Of a stretch of 64,000 bases of DNA, positions 19,248-28,582 are shown piece by piece (the first letter of the stretch is position 1; each line of letters starts with the position of its first letter). The stretch spans positions 809,001 to 873,000 of the forward strand of contig NZ_CP020947.1 in assembly GCF_000172795.2 (NCBI RefSeq), in the 5' to 3' direction. Below the pieces are notes generated by a model. The model ran no database searches and had not been told where the DNA came from. It was given only the letters and a program-made list of their open reading frames with translations. A program made the translations under genes and the position numbers. This stretch comes from Rhizobium sp. CIAT894 (GTDB lineage Bacteria > Pseudomonadota > Alphaproteobacteria > Rhizobiales > Rhizobiaceae).

Positions 19248-19394
19248 GCGGGGTACCTGTATTCGAAAAGGCGCCCAGGGGGCCGGGCAGCTGGAAGGGT
19301 GATTAGGACCCAAGCCACGTATGTTGCAAGTGAAATTCTTTCAATGACGCATCAAAAAAATACGAGCAATTTCCATGTCCACCCGTTTTCGCCG

Positions 19395-20132
19395 TCAGCG
19401 CCAGTCTCCGATCGCCGCCTGGACCACGGCGAGTGCCGCAACCGCTGCCGTATCGGCCCTGAGGATGCGCGGTCCGAGCGGAATGGCGGTGACGAAATCG
19501 AGGCTTCGAAGCCGCGCGCGTTCTTCCTCGGAAAAGCCGCCTTCCGGCCCGACGAGCAGCGCCAGATGCTTTTCCCGGATCGCCGACAGCACCGGCAGCG
19601 GGTTCTGCCCGGCATCACCCTCGTCGCAATAGATGATGCGGCGCTCTTTCGGCCAGCGGTCGAGCAGGTCGAGAAGCTTCACCGGTTCGGCCACCTCGGG
19701 AATGCCGAGAACGCCGCATTGCTCGGCAGCTTCGACGACATTGGCGCGCAGCTTGTCGAGATTGGTGATCTTGCCCTGCACGTGCTGGGTCATGACAGGC
19801 TGCAGCAGGCCGGCGCCCATTTCCACTGCCTTTTGCACCAGATAATCCAGGCGGCCGACCTTGAGCGGCGCAAACAGGTAATGCAGATCGCAAGGTGTGG
19901 GCTGCGGCCGCGTCTCTTCGGTTGCCGTCAGCTGAATGCGTTTGCGCGTGGGGAAGGTGAGGGTTGCCTTCCACTCGCCGTCACGGCCGTTGAAGAGCAG
20001 GATCTCTGCGCCGGCCTCCATCCTCAGCACATTGGCGAGATAGTTGAACTGGTCGGCGCTCGCCTCGAGGGCGGCGCCGGCAGAAAGCGGCGCGTCGACG
20101 AAAAGCCGTTGCATGCGGAAATTGGCGCGCAT
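19395..20132 (-). CDS. rsmE: 16S rRNA (uracil-N3)-methyltransferase RsmE
   Basis: Predicted SPOUT-class enzyme methylating N3 of U1498 in 16S rRNA. The 245-residue protein has the N-terminal PUA-like part ([23 protein letters not shown]) and the SPOUT knot motifs [15 protein letters not shown] and [17 protein letters not shown]. The ATG at 20130-20132 is chosen; the open frame continues upstream into the pit gene region without similarity. It lies 17 bp after the pit stop, suggesting co-transcription. Confidence 0.92.
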   Translation of the reverse strand: MRANFRMQRLFVDAPLSAGAALEASADQFNYLANVLRMEAGAEILLFNGRDGEWKATLTFPTRKRIQLTATEETRPQPTPCDLHYLFAPLKVGRLDYLVQKAVEMGAGLLQPVMTQHVQGKITNLDKLRANVVEAAEQCGVLGIPEVAEPVKLLDLLDRWPKERRIIYCDEGDAGQNPLPVLSAIREKHLALLVGPEGGFSEEERARLRSLDFVTAIPLGPRILRADTAAVAALAVVQAAIGDWR

Positions 20133-20149
20133 TCGAAAAACTCTGGGTT

Positions 20150-21649
20150 TCAGACGAAGAGCGCGAACATAGCCCAATAAATCCCTGCCGCAAGCGCTGC
20201 CGAAACCGGCACCGTGACGATCCAGGCGGCGACGATGGTCATGAAATGCGAGCGGCGCACCAGATAGCGTCGCCGGGTCTCGTGGACGTTCGGCTCCTCC
20301 GGCTCGTCGATATCGAAAGTCTCGACCCTGCGCCTGATATAGGCGATGCGACGCTTCGAATGGCGCGTATACCATTCGCGGAAGAAGCCGACGCCGAAGA
20401 CGGAGCCGACGGCGATATGCGTGGTGCTGACCGGCAGGCCGAGCCAGGAGGCGACGATGACGGTGAAGGCGGTCGACAGCGCGACGCAATAGGCGCGCAT
20501 CGGATTGAGTTTGGTGATCTCCTCGCCGACGAGACGTATGAGGCGCGGGCCGAACAGCAGCAGACCGACGGAGATGCCGAATGCGCCGATCAGCATCACC
20601 CAGAGCGGCGGATGCCCCAGGCCGTCGCCGCCGTCGATGCCGACCGAATGGACGATCGCCGAAAGCGGCCCGACCGCATTCGAAACGTCGTTTGCACCAT
20701 GCGCGAAGGAAAGCAGCGCCGCAGAGCCGATGAGCGGCAGCCGGAACAGCACCCGCAGCGAACTGTTGCGGTTTTCGAGGTCCTGCGCCTGGGCAAGAAC
20801 GAGCGGCCGGGCGGCAAGCCAGCTGACCAGCCCGCTGCCGATGCCGATGAGGATGATGGTCAAGGCCGGAAATTTGCCCGTGGGCGACAGCTGCAGCACC
20901 ATATAGGCCGTGAAGCCGCCGGCCATTACTGCGACCAGCACCGGCACCCAGCGCTCGGCTGCCGCGATCTTGTCGTCGCGGTAAATGATGAGGGTCTTGA
21001 CGAGATAAAGCAGCCCGGCCGCGATCAGTCCGCCGATCAGCGGCGAGGTCATCCAGCTCGAGGTGATTTCCAGCATCACCTGCCAGTTCACCGGCTCCGG
21101 CCCGACGGCTGCGATGCCGGCGCCGATCACCGCCCCGACGATCGCATGGGTGGTGGAAACCGGCGCGTTCATCCAGGTGGCGAGATTGATCCAGAGGGCT
21201 GCGGCCATCAGCGCCGCCATCATGATCCAGCCGAGCAATGCCTGCGGCACCCGGACGGTGTCGACGATATTCGAGGAAATCGTCCTGACGACTTCGCCGC
21301 CGGCGATGGTGGCGCCGAGAACCTCGAAAATCGCGGCGATAATAAGCGCCTGGCCCATCGTCATGGCGCGGGCGCCGACAGCGGCGCCCACATTGTTGGT
21401 CACGTCATTGGCGCCGATATTCATCGCCATATAGCCGGCAAGGGCGGCCGCCGCCACGACGAGCACCGCTCCCGGCTGGTCGAACACATAGACACCGGCA
21501 AACAACATGGCCAGACCGACGAAGATCAGGCCGAGGCCAGGCGCCACCAGCCGCCGCAGGACATGCTTTGCCGCGTCCTCGGCATGGGTGATCTTGTCGA
21601 GATCCTTGTCGAGCGTGCGTTTCGTGAGGACTGTGGGACGTGGCGGCAT
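20150..21649 (-). CDS. pit: Inorganic phosphate transporter, PiT family
   Basis: A 499-residue inner-membrane protein with 10 or more TM segments. The duplicated PiT signature is present: [17 protein letters not shown] near residue 100 and [12 protein letters not shown] in the second half, each followed by a PVSTTH segment. It is predicted to import metal-phosphate with protons at low affinity. An N-terminal cytoplasmic arm of ~35 residues and a basic C-terminal [15 protein letters not shown] loop are present. No PhoU-like regulator gene is adjacent. It is the first gene of the likely pit-rsmE unit. Confidence 0.92.
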   Translation of the reverse strand: MPPRPTVLTKRTLDKDLDKITHAEDAAKHVLRRLVAPGLGLIFVGLAMLFAGVYVFDQPGAVLVVAAAALAGYMAMNIGANDVTNNVGAAVGARAMTMGQALIIAAIFEVLGATIAGGEVVRTISSNIVDTVRVPQALLGWIMMAALMAAALWINLATWMNAPVSTTHAIVGAVIGAGIAAVGPEPVNWQVMLEITSSWMTSPLIGGLIAAGLLYLVKTLIIYRDDKIAAAERWVPVLVAVMAGGFTAYMVLQLSPTGKFPALTIILIGIGSGLVSWLAARPLVLAQAQDLENRNSSLRVLFRLPLIGSAALLSFAHGANDVSNAVGPLSAIVHSVGIDGGDGLGHPPLWVMLIGAFGISVGLLLFGPRLIRLVGEEITKLNPMRAYCVALSTAFTVIVASWLGLPVSTTHIAVGSVFGVGFFREWYTRHSKRRIAYIRRRVETFDIDEPEEPNVHETRRRYLVRRSHFMTIVAAWIVTVPVSAALAAGIYWAMFALFV

Positions 21650-21712
21650 TCTTTTTCCGAGATATGAAATCTGCTTCTACGCTGCTTTTCTAGCACAGCA
21701 AGATGGCAGGAT

Positions 21713-22273
21713 TCATTTCGTCGAAATCTGTTTGGCCGCCGAAATCTGCTTGGCCTCCGGGACCTGTTTGGCCCGTGGGGACGCAAGTCTTTCCGTCATC
21801 ACCCGCTTGAAGGCGAGCAGCAGGCCACGAAGCTCCGGCTCGCGCACGCGCCCGGCCGCCTCGTCGAACGAGACCCATTCGATGGTGCGTTCGCCCTTTT
21901 CCTTGAAGTTCTTCGCCATGTCGGTGACTTCGAGCGCATAGACCTGCACCTTGCAGACCACCTGCACGCCGTCGCGCAGCACTTTCGAATAGCTGTAAGC
22001 GCCGAGCGTCTCCTTCTCGACCGCGCCGCGGACGCCGGCCTCCTCAAGGGCTTCCTGTGCGGCGACCTCATGGGCGCATTTGCCCGTCATCGGCCAGCCC
22101 TTGGGAATGACCCAGCGGCCGGTATCGCGGCTCGTCATCAAAAGCACCTCGACGTCACCGCTCTTCTTTTTCAGCCGGTAGCAGATCGCACCATATTGCT
22201 GTCGCGGCGGGCGCCGGAACATCAGTTGCACATCGGATGCCAATCGGGCGAGAAGAGTCAATTGTCGGGTCAC
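21713..22273 (-). CDS. Nudix hydrolase
   Basis: A 186-residue protein with a Nudix box at GWPMTGK...EVAAQEALEEAGV. The distal EAxEEAGV half with the metal-binding glutamates is intact, whereas the canonical upstream Glu and Arg positions appear as Lys and Gln. RWVIPKGWPM resembles diphosphoinositol/diadenosine polyphosphate hydrolases. The C-terminus is a short repeated KQVPEAKQISAAKQIS tail. The start is a GTG at 22271-22273 preceded by GGAAG. Substrate is unknown, probably a nucleoside diphosphate derivative. Confidence 0.82.
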   Translation of the reverse strand: MTRQLTLLARLASDVQLMFRRPPRQQYGAICYRLKKKSGDVEVLLMTSRDTGRWVIPKGWPMTGKCAHEVAAQEALEEAGVRGAVEKETLGAYSYSKVLRDGVQVVCKVQVYALEVTDMAKNFKEKGERTIEWVSFDEAAGRVREPELRGLLLAFKRVMTERLASPRAKQVPEAKQISAAKQISTK

Positions 22274-22526
22274 CTTCCAAGGGGTCGTTAGGAATCACTC
22301 ATATACGTGTATCACAAAAAGCCTACACAATCCAAAAGAGCGACGGGACGATCCGAACGCGATTCGATTGCCGTACATAGGGGAATCGAGGCCGGACAGG
22401 TTCGGAAAATCCGTCATGCCCTGTCTCGAATGCGTCACATTGCACAGGTGTACAATATTGCGCGGACTTGCCTTTCGTTCAATGGCAAGATCAAGTGATC
22501 CACTATCATTTGTGCTTGTGGTAATC

Positions 22527-23405
22527 ATGCGTCTTCCACCACTCAACGCCATCCGCGCCTTCGAGGCCGTCTGCCGTCACGGCAGCATCATGAAGGCCGC
22601 CGAAGAGCTGAATGTGGTGCGCGGCGCCGTGCGCCAGCAGATCGTTACCCTGGAGAATCATGTCGGCCGCAAGCTCTTCACGCGTGACGGCCGCAGGCTG
22701 GTCCCGACCGTGCAGGCGAGCGCCTTTGCCGACGCTGCAGGCACGGCTTTCGATATTCTGCAACGCGCCGCTTTGGAGCTCGCAGGCACCGTGCCGGGCC
22801 GCATCCGGCTCGGCGTGCCCTCCGCCTTCGCGGTCTGGTGGTTGATGCCGCGCGTGGCGGACATGCAGGCTAGCCTCGGAAATACAATGGTCGACATCGT
22901 GCCGATGAGCGTGGTCGAGCCGCTGCAGACCCACCCGGAATTGGACGCTGTGATCATGGGCGGCGAATATCGGCCGGCCGCAGGGATGACCGCCCTGCGG
23001 TTCATGGAAGACGAATTCGGCCCGGTCGTGACAGCGGCGCTTGCCGCGACGCTCTCGGCCGATCCCAAGGCGATGGGCCGGCTGACGATGCTCGTCAGCC
23101 GCAGCGCTCCGAAGCTCTGGGACGAATGGTTTGCCGAAAGCGGCACGCCGCCGGTCACCTTTTCCCGCGTCCAAGAATTCGAGGATCTGCTGCTGGCGCT
23201 GGGAGCTGCCCGCTCCGGGCTTGGCGTCGCTCTGGCGCCACGCGCCTCGATCGAAGACGATCTTCAGCGCGGGCATCTGCTGGCGCCCTACGGCTTCATT
23301 GCCCGGCCGTCGGGCTACCGCCTCTGCTGCCGGACGCCGGATGTCAAGCGGCCGGCCTTTGCGGCGCTGGCCGCTTGGCTGCTTCGTTGCGGCACCGGGA
23401 CTTGA
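22527..23405 (+). CDS. LysR-family regulator (GcvA-like), beside the SAH hydrolase-like gene
   Basis: A 292-residue protein opening with LPPLNAIRAFEAVCRHGS, the typical GcvA/AmpR-subgroup start, then MKAAEELNVVRGAVRQQI as the wHTH. The ATG at 22527 is preferred; the frame is open back to 22368 but without family character. The gene is followed 93 bp later, in the same direction, by a SAH hydrolase-like gene, with only a weak hairpin (GGGCAG/CTGCCC, 23408-23424) between them. A regulatory link is inferred from the pairing. Confidence 0.85.
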   Translation: MRLPPLNAIRAFEAVCRHGSIMKAAEELNVVRGAVRQQIVTLENHVGRKLFTRDGRRLVPTVQASAFADAAGTAFDILQRAALELAGTVPGRIRLGVPSAFAVWWLMPRVADMQASLGNTMVDIVPMSVVEPLQTHPELDAVIMGGEYRPAAGMTALRFMEDEFGPVVTAALAATLSADPKAMGRLTMLVSRSAPKLWDEWFAESGTPPVTFSRVQEFEDLLLALGAARSGLGVALAPRASIEDDLQRGHLLAPYGFIARPSGYRLCCRTPDVKRPAFAALAAWLLRCGTGT

Positions 23406-23498
23406 AAGGGCAGATTTTCTGCCCCTTTGCCAGAATTACTTCCATATTCGTGGGCCCGCTGCTCCGCTAAAAACGGCAAACACGGCAACAGGGAAGAG

Positions 23499-24659
23499 AT
23501 GATGGAAAAGACCGCAACTCGCATCGACTGGATCGGCGACAGCTGCCGCTTGCTGAAGGCGACGGCTGCCGAATTCGAGCAGACGCGTCCTTTCGAGGGC
23601 CTATCGATCGGCACCGGCATCCATATCGAGCCGAAGACAGCGGCGCTCTTGATGACGCTGCGCGCCGGTGGCGCGCGTCTCGTCTGTACCGGCAATCTCA
23701 ACAGCACTCAGCCGTCGACGGTCGAGTTCCTTCGGTCTGAGGGCATCACGGTCTTCGCCACGCAGACGACCGATCCCGCCGCCCATCATCAAAGCCTCAA
23801 GACCGTCATCGCCGAAAGGCCGGATCTGCTGCTCGACAATGGCGGCGATCTCTTCGCGATCGCGGCGGACAAACCCTATGCTGGTCTGCGCGGCGGCACC
23901 GAAGAAACCACCTCGGGCCGCACCCGCCTGTTGCCGCTGCGCGAGCGCCTCAAAATGCCGATCCTCGTCATCAACGACAGCCCGATCAAGCAGTTCGCCG
24001 AAAACAGGCATGCTGTCGGCCAGAGCCTGTTCGAAAGCTATCTGCGTTTCACCAACCGCTCGACCAACGGCAAACGCGTAACGGTCTTCGGCTACGGCGC
24101 CTGCGGCAAGGGCGCCGCCGCCTGTTTCCGCAATGCCTTTTCGACTGTCAGCGTCGTCGATATCGATCCGGTAACGGCGCTCGAAGCGCATCTCGACGGT
24201 TTCGCGACACCACTGCGCGAGGCGGCGGTCCGCTCGGCCGATATTCTCGTCACCGTAACCGGTTTTGCCGATATCGTAACGGCAGCCGACCTGCCGCTTT
24301 TGAAGGACGGCGCGATCCTGATGAATGGCGGTCATTTCCCGCATGAAATCGAGGTCGAAGCCTTCCGCCGACATCCCGATATCACCGGCATCGAGCGCTA
24401 CGAGGCCGATCATATCGAGACCTTCCATCTGAGCGACGGCCGCTCCTTCCATGTGCTCGGCGGCGGCCACATGGCCAATCTCGCCGGCCCGCGGCCGCTC
24501 GGCAACAGCGTCGAATCGATGGATCTCGGCTTCAACCTGCAAGCCCGCTGCCTGGAGCGCATCGCCAGGGGCGAGGCCGGTCCCCATTCCTGCATCGTGC
24601 CTGTGCCCAGGGATATCGATGCGATGGTGGCGAGCGCCTATCTCGAATTGGCGCGCTGA
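23499..24659 (+). CDS. Divergent S-adenosylhomocysteine hydrolase-like protein
   Basis: A 386-residue protein clearly of the AdoHcy hydrolase family: LNSTQPST, LLLDNGGDLF, EETTSGRTRL, INDSPIKQFAENR, the NAD motif VFGYGACGKGAA and NGGHFPHEIE align by eye to the human and bacterial enzyme. Residues matching human H55, E156, K186, N191 and H301 are kept. Positions matching D131 (now N), T57 (now E), D190 (now E) and C195 (now V) differ. The C-terminal Lys/Tyr-bearing tail that completes the neighbour's NAD site is missing. It may therefore act on another thioether nucleoside or have lost the canonical reaction. Two ATGs (23499 and 23502) follow AGGGAAGAG. Confidence 0.75.
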   Translation: MMEKTATRIDWIGDSCRLLKATAAEFEQTRPFEGLSIGTGIHIEPKTAALLMTLRAGGARLVCTGNLNSTQPSTVEFLRSEGITVFATQTTDPAAHHQSLKTVIAERPDLLLDNGGDLFAIAADKPYAGLRGGTEETTSGRTRLLPLRERLKMPILVINDSPIKQFAENRHAVGQSLFESYLRFTNRSTNGKRVTVFGYGACGKGAAACFRNAFSTVSVVDIDPVTALEAHLDGFATPLREAAVRSADILVTVTGFADIVTAADLPLLKDGAILMNGGHFPHEIEVEAFRRHPDITGIERYEADHIETFHLSDGRSFHVLGGGHMANLAGPRPLGNSVESMDLGFNLQARCLERIARGEAGPHSCIVPVPRDIDAMVASAYLELAR

Positions 24660-24679
24660 GCCGCTGGCTGGCGACGTCT

Positions 24680-25576
24680 CTAAAGCTCCCAATAGGGAAC
24701 GGGTCCATACAGCTCGGTGAGATAGTCGATGAACAGCCGCACCTTGGCCGGCAGGAACTGCCGGCTGGGGTAGACGGCCGACAGTGCGACATTGTGCGAG
24801 CCTTCATAGGCCGGCAGCACCTGCACCAGCCGGCCGGCCTTGAGCTCTTCGCCGATATCCCAGGTGGAGCGCAACGCGATCCCGAGGCCTGATATGACAG
24901 CTTCGCGGATCACCTCGCTGGAATTGGTGATCAGCATGCCTTCCGGCCGCAGGCTGAGCGGTCCGTCCGGCCCGTTCAGCCGCCAGGTGTCGTTATTGTG
25001 CGCCGGCAGGCAGCGATGATGTTTCAGATCCTCGATATGTCTCGGCTCGCCATGCGCCGCCAGATAATCCGGCGAGGCGCAGAGCAGCCGGCGCACCGGC
25101 GCCAGCCGGCGGGCGACGAGGCTCGAATCGGTCAGTTCGGCGATGCGGATCGCCAGATCGAAGCCGCCGCCGACGATGTCGCTGAATTCGTCGGTCAGCA
25201 CCAGATTGATCGCCAGTTCCGGATGCGCCTCCATGAAATCCTTCAGATGCGGGGCGATATGCATGCGCCCGAAGGAGGTCGGTGCCGAGATCTTCAGCGT
25301 GCCGTGCATCTGCGCCGAGCGGCCGGAAATATAGAATTCCGCCTCTTCCAGCCCGGCGAGAATACCGAGTACGCGGTCGTAGAAACCCTGTCCGGCTTCC
25401 GTCAGCGAGATCTGCCGCGTCGTGCGCTGCAAAAGCCGGGTGCCGAGCCGGTCCTCCAGCCGTTTGATCCGTTTGGAGACGACGGCAGGGGAGAAGCCGA
25501 GCGCGCGCCCGGCGAGCGACATGCTGCCCGTCGAAACGACCTTGGCAAAGATTTCGAGATCACCCAGATTGGTCAT
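24680..25576 (-). CDS. LysR-family regulator, divergent from glcDEF
   Basis: A 298-residue protein with an N-terminal wHTH (STGSMSLAGRALGFSPAVVS, RLEDRLGTRLLQRTTRQI) and a ligand domain from GTLKISAPTSFGRM. The sequence class is that of many divergently encoded enzyme-operon regulators. It is transcribed away from glcD across 146 bp, so control of the glycolate oxidase genes is likely; effector unknown (glycolate is the obvious guess). It converges on the SAH hydrolase-like gene with a 20-bp gap. Confidence 0.86.
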   Translation of the reverse strand: MTNLGDLEIFAKVVSTGSMSLAGRALGFSPAVVSKRIKRLEDRLGTRLLQRTTRQISLTEAGQGFYDRVLGILAGLEEAEFYISGRSAQMHGTLKISAPTSFGRMHIAPHLKDFMEAHPELAINLVLTDEFSDIVGGGFDLAIRIAELTDSSLVARRLAPVRRLLCASPDYLAAHGEPRHIEDLKHHRCLPAHNNDTWRLNGPDGPLSLRPEGMLITNSSEVIREAVISGLGIALRSTWDIGEELKAGRLVQVLPAYEGSHNVALSAVYPSRQFLPAKVRLFIDYLTELYGPVPYWEL

Positions 25577-25611
25577 GCGGTTTTGTGACTTTTTCCCCTT
25601 TTGGCATAAGT

Positions 25612-25648
25612 GCTTAGCATTTGCGCCGCTTTCGGGAAAGTGCTAAGC
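25612..25648. promoter_or_regulatory. candidate LysR site in the glcD-lysR intergenic region
   Basis: GCTTAGCA (25612-25619) and TGCTAAGC (25641-25648) form a perfect 8-bp inverted repeat with a 21-bp spacer, between the divergent starts at 25576 and 25723. Inferred operator only. Confidence 0.35.
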
Positions 25649-25722
25649 CGATTGAGCGGCGGCAGGAGGTTTCCGCCGATTTCCGCTGTCATTTTCCCGT
25701 CGTCAGGGCTAGGGAGAGCGCC

Positions 25723-27162
25723 ATGTCCGACGCCATTTCGTTTCTCGCCCCCCGCGCCGACGTCCTGGCGCGTCGAGCCCAGATCGTTGCCGATCTGACC
25801 GATCTTCTGCCGCCGGAATGCCTGGTGCATGAGGCGCGCGAACTGGTGCCGTTCGAGACCGACGCCTTCGTGTCCTACCGCCGCCTGCCGCTCGCCGTCG
25901 CCCTGCCGCGCACCACCGCCGAGGTTGCGGCCGTCATGCGGTATTGCCACCGCTACGGCATTCCCGTCGTGCCGCGGGGCGCCGGGACATCGCTGTCCGG
26001 CGGCGCCATACCGCAGGAAGATGCCGTCGTGCTCGGCCTGTCGAAGATGAACCGCATCCTCGAAATCGATTTGCCGAACCGGGCAGCCGTGGTTCAGGCC
26101 GGCGTCACCAATCTCAACATCTCCGAATCCGTCTCCGCGGACGGCTTTTTCTATGCCCCCGATCCGAGTTCGCAGCTTGCCTGCACTATCGGCGGCAATA
26201 TCGGCATGAATTCCGGCGGCGCCCACTGCCTGAAATATGGCGTCACCACCAACAATCTGCTCGGCGTCCGGATGGTGCTGGTCGACGGCACGGTGATCGA
26301 ACTCGGCGGCAAGGCGCTGGATGCGGCGGGTTATGACCTGCTCGGCCTCGTCTGCGGCCATGAAGGCCAGCTCGGCATCGTCACCGAGGCGACCGTGCGG
26401 CTGATCGCCAAGCCGGAAGGCGCGCGCCCCGTGCTCTTCGGCTTCGAAACTTCGGAGGAGGCCGGCGCCTGCGTTGCCGATGTCATCGCCGCCGGCATCG
26501 TCCCGGTTGCGATCGAATTCATGGACAAGCCGGCCATCGAGATCTGCGAGGCCTTCGCCCATGCCGGTTATCCCCTCGATGTCGGCGCGCTGCTGATCGT
26601 CGAGGTCGAGGGCTCGGAAGCCGAGATGGACGCCACGCTGAAGGACATCGTCGAGATCGCCCACCGGCACGCCGTCAAGACCGTGCGCGAATGCCAGTCG
26701 GCGACCGAGGCAGCCTTGATCTGGAAGGGCCGCAAATCCGCCTTCGGCGCCACCGGCCGCATCGCCGATTATATCTGCATGGACGGCACCGTGCCGCTCA
26801 GCCAGCTTTCGCATGTGCTGAAGAAGACCGCCGAGATCATCGATCACTATGGCCTGCGGGTCGCCAACGTCTTCCATGCCGGCGACGGCAACATGCACCC
26901 GCTGATCCTGTTCAACGCCAACGATCCGGCGGACGCCGCCCGTGCCGAGGCCGCCGGCAACGATATTCTGAAGCTCTGCGTCGACGCCGGCGGCTGCCTG
27001 ACCGGCGAACATGGCGTCGGCATCGAGAAGCGCGACCTGATGCGGCATCAATATTCGGAAGTCGATCTCGCCCAGCAGATGGCGGTGCGCGCCGCCTTCG
27101 ATCCCGGCTGGCTGCTCAACCCTTCAAAGGTCTTTCCGCTGGAAGGACGCCCCGCCGCATGA
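25723..27162 (+). CDS. glcD: Glycolate oxidase FAD-linked subunit
   Basis: FAD subunit of the membrane-associated glycolate dehydrogenase that oxidises glycolate to glyoxylate. The 479-residue protein has the PCMH-type FAD-binding domain (PRGAGTSLSGGA near residue 85, CTIGGNIGMNSGG, GHEGQLGIVTEA) and the FAD-oxidase C-terminal domain with NVFHAGDGNMHP and GEHGVGIEKRD. The ATG at 25723 is chosen; the open frame continues upstream. It overlaps glcE by 4 bp (ATGA), indicating translational coupling. Confidence 0.94.
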   Translation: MSDAISFLAPRADVLARRAQIVADLTDLLPPECLVHEARELVPFETDAFVSYRRLPLAVALPRTTAEVAAVMRYCHRYGIPVVPRGAGTSLSGGAIPQEDAVVLGLSKMNRILEIDLPNRAAVVQAGVTNLNISESVSADGFFYAPDPSSQLACTIGGNIGMNSGGAHCLKYGVTTNNLLGVRMVLVDGTVIELGGKALDAAGYDLLGLVCGHEGQLGIVTEATVRLIAKPEGARPVLFGFETSEEAGACVADVIAAGIVPVAIEFMDKPAIEICEAFAHAGYPLDVGALLIVEVEGSEAEMDATLKDIVEIAHRHAVKTVRECQSATEAALIWKGRKSAFGATGRIADYICMDGTVPLSQLSHVLKKTAEIIDHYGLRVANVFHAGDGNMHPLILFNANDPADAARAEAAGNDILKLCVDAGGCLTGEHGVGIEKRDLMRHQYSEVDLAQQMAVRAAFDPGWLLNPSKVFPLEGRPAA

Positions 27163-28361
27163 TCGATCTGATGCCGACGAGCGAGGAACAGGCGGCGGCG
27201 ATCGTCCGCGCACATCAGGAGAGGAACCGGCCACTCGCGATCTGCGGCGGCGATACGCGCTCGGGTTTCGGCAACGCCGTTGCATCAGAAGACCGGCTGC
27301 GATCGACCAGGCTTTCCGGCATCGTTGCCTACAATCCCGGCGAAATGGTCATGACAGCCCGTTCGGGTACGCCGCTTGCCGAGGTCGAGGCGGCACTGAC
27401 CGAAAATGGCCAGATGCTTGCCTTCGAGCCGATGGATCATCGCCCCATTATGGCCAGGTCGGGCGAGCCGACGATTGGCGGCGTCTTTGCCGCCAATGTC
27501 TCTGGCCCGCGTCGCATCATTGCGGGCGCTGCCCGCGACAGCCTGCTCGGTGTGCGCTTCGTCAATGGCAAAGGCGAGATCATCAAGGCCGGCGGCCGGG
27601 TGATGAAGAATGTCACCGGCCTCGACCTGGTCAAGCTGATCGCCGGCTCGTACGGAACACTCGGATTTCTGACGGAAGTCACCTTCCGCGTGCCGCCCCG
27701 TCCGAAAACGGAGCGAACGCTGCTTCTGTCAGGCCTCAACGACGCAGAGGCAGCAAACGCCATGGCGGCGGCGATGGCGCTGCCGGTCGAAGTCTCGGGT
27801 GCCGCGCATCTACCGCTGACGGTGACCTGGAAATTCCTTGCCGGCAAGCTGCCGGAAGGCGAGGCGACGGTTCTGCGCATCGAAGGCCTCGCCGGTTCGG
27901 TCGATGTGCGCATGGAAAAGCTTGCGGCTGTTATGTCGGCCTTCGCAGCGGTGACACGGCTGGATGAACCGGAAAGCCGCAGGCTCTGGCGGGAAATCCG
28001 CGAGGTGCTGCCCTATGCCGACGGCACAGCGAGGCCGGTCTGGCGCGTCTCGGTCGCCCCGGGCACTGGCCATCAGTTGGTCGCAGCGCTGCGTCTGGAA
28101 GCCGGCGTCGACGCCTTCTATGATTGGCAGGGCGGTCTCGTCTGGATGCGCATGGAGGCCGGCCCCGAGGGCGAGCTGGTCCGCCGCTACATCAAGGCGC
28201 TCGGCGGTGGCCATGCGACGCTGATCCGCGCGTCGGGCGAGGCGAGGGCGGCAACCGCTGCCTTTCATCCGGAGCCCGAGGCGGTGGCGATGCTGTCGCG
28301 GCGGGTGAAGGAGAAGTTCGATCCGGCGGGGATCTTCAATCCGGGGAAGATGGGGTGGTGA
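27159..28361 (+). CDS. glcE: Glycolate oxidase FAD-binding subunit
   Basis: Second FAD-binding subunit of glycolate oxidase; 400 residues. The FAD_binding_4 fold is visible as LAICGGDTRSGFG, EPTIGGVFAANVSGPRR and GGRVMKNVTGLDLVKL, with AGSYGTLGFLTEVTF. The true start is the ATG overlapping the glcD stop; the longer open frame upstream is a shadow of glcD. The C-terminus KEKFDPAGIFNPGKMGW is typical of GlcE. It is separated from glcF by 221 bp carrying a palindromic repeat. Confidence 0.93.
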   Translation: MIDLMPTSEEQAAAIVRAHQERNRPLAICGGDTRSGFGNAVASEDRLRSTRLSGIVAYNPGEMVMTARSGTPLAEVEAALTENGQMLAFEPMDHRPIMARSGEPTIGGVFAANVSGPRRIIAGAARDSLLGVRFVNGKGEIIKAGGRVMKNVTGLDLVKLIAGSYGTLGFLTEVTFRVPPRPKTERTLLLSGLNDAEAANAMAAAMALPVEVSGAAHLPLTVTWKFLAGKLPEGEATVLRIEGLAGSVDVRMEKLAAVMSAFAAVTRLDEPESRRLWREIREVLPYADGTARPVWRVSVAPGTGHQLVAALRLEAGVDAFYDWQGGLVWMRMEAGPEGELVRRYIKALGGGHATLIRASGEARAATAAFHPEPEAVAMLSRRVKEKFDPAGIFNPGKMGW

Positions 28362-28417
28362 AGATGCTTGTTGCCGACTGTCCACGCTCGATGGATTGTA
28401 CGAGGGTGCCTCTTGCT

Positions 28418-28565
28418 CCCCCTTCGCCCCAGCGGGGAGAAGGTGGCCCGAAGGGTCGGATGAGGGGGCCACACGGCATGCAGTCTGTAGTGTTCTCGCT
28501 TCTGTCCCGGGTGCGGCCCCCTCATCCGCCCTTCGGGCACCTTCTCCCCGTTGGGGCGAAGGGGG
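28418..28565. repeat. RIME-like intergenic palindromic repeat, copy A (between glcE and glcF)
   Basis: A large imperfect inverted repeat. The left arm (28418-28470) includes GGAGAAGGTGGCCCGAAGGG; the right arm (28515-28565) includes CCCTTCGGGCACCTTCTCC. Each arm is itself a hairpin. The same arms recur at 40022-40181 and, as a half unit, at 52678-52728. It resembles the rhizobial intergenic mosaic elements (RIME). Confidence 0.85.
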
Positions 28566-28582
28566 CGCGGGAGGCCGCGTAA

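Noticed and set aside
23406..23498. A SAH or SAM riboswitch before the SAH hydrolase-like gene
   Set aside because: The 93-bp gap shows only a short GGGCAG/CTGCCC hairpin; none of the conserved riboswitch cores could be seen.
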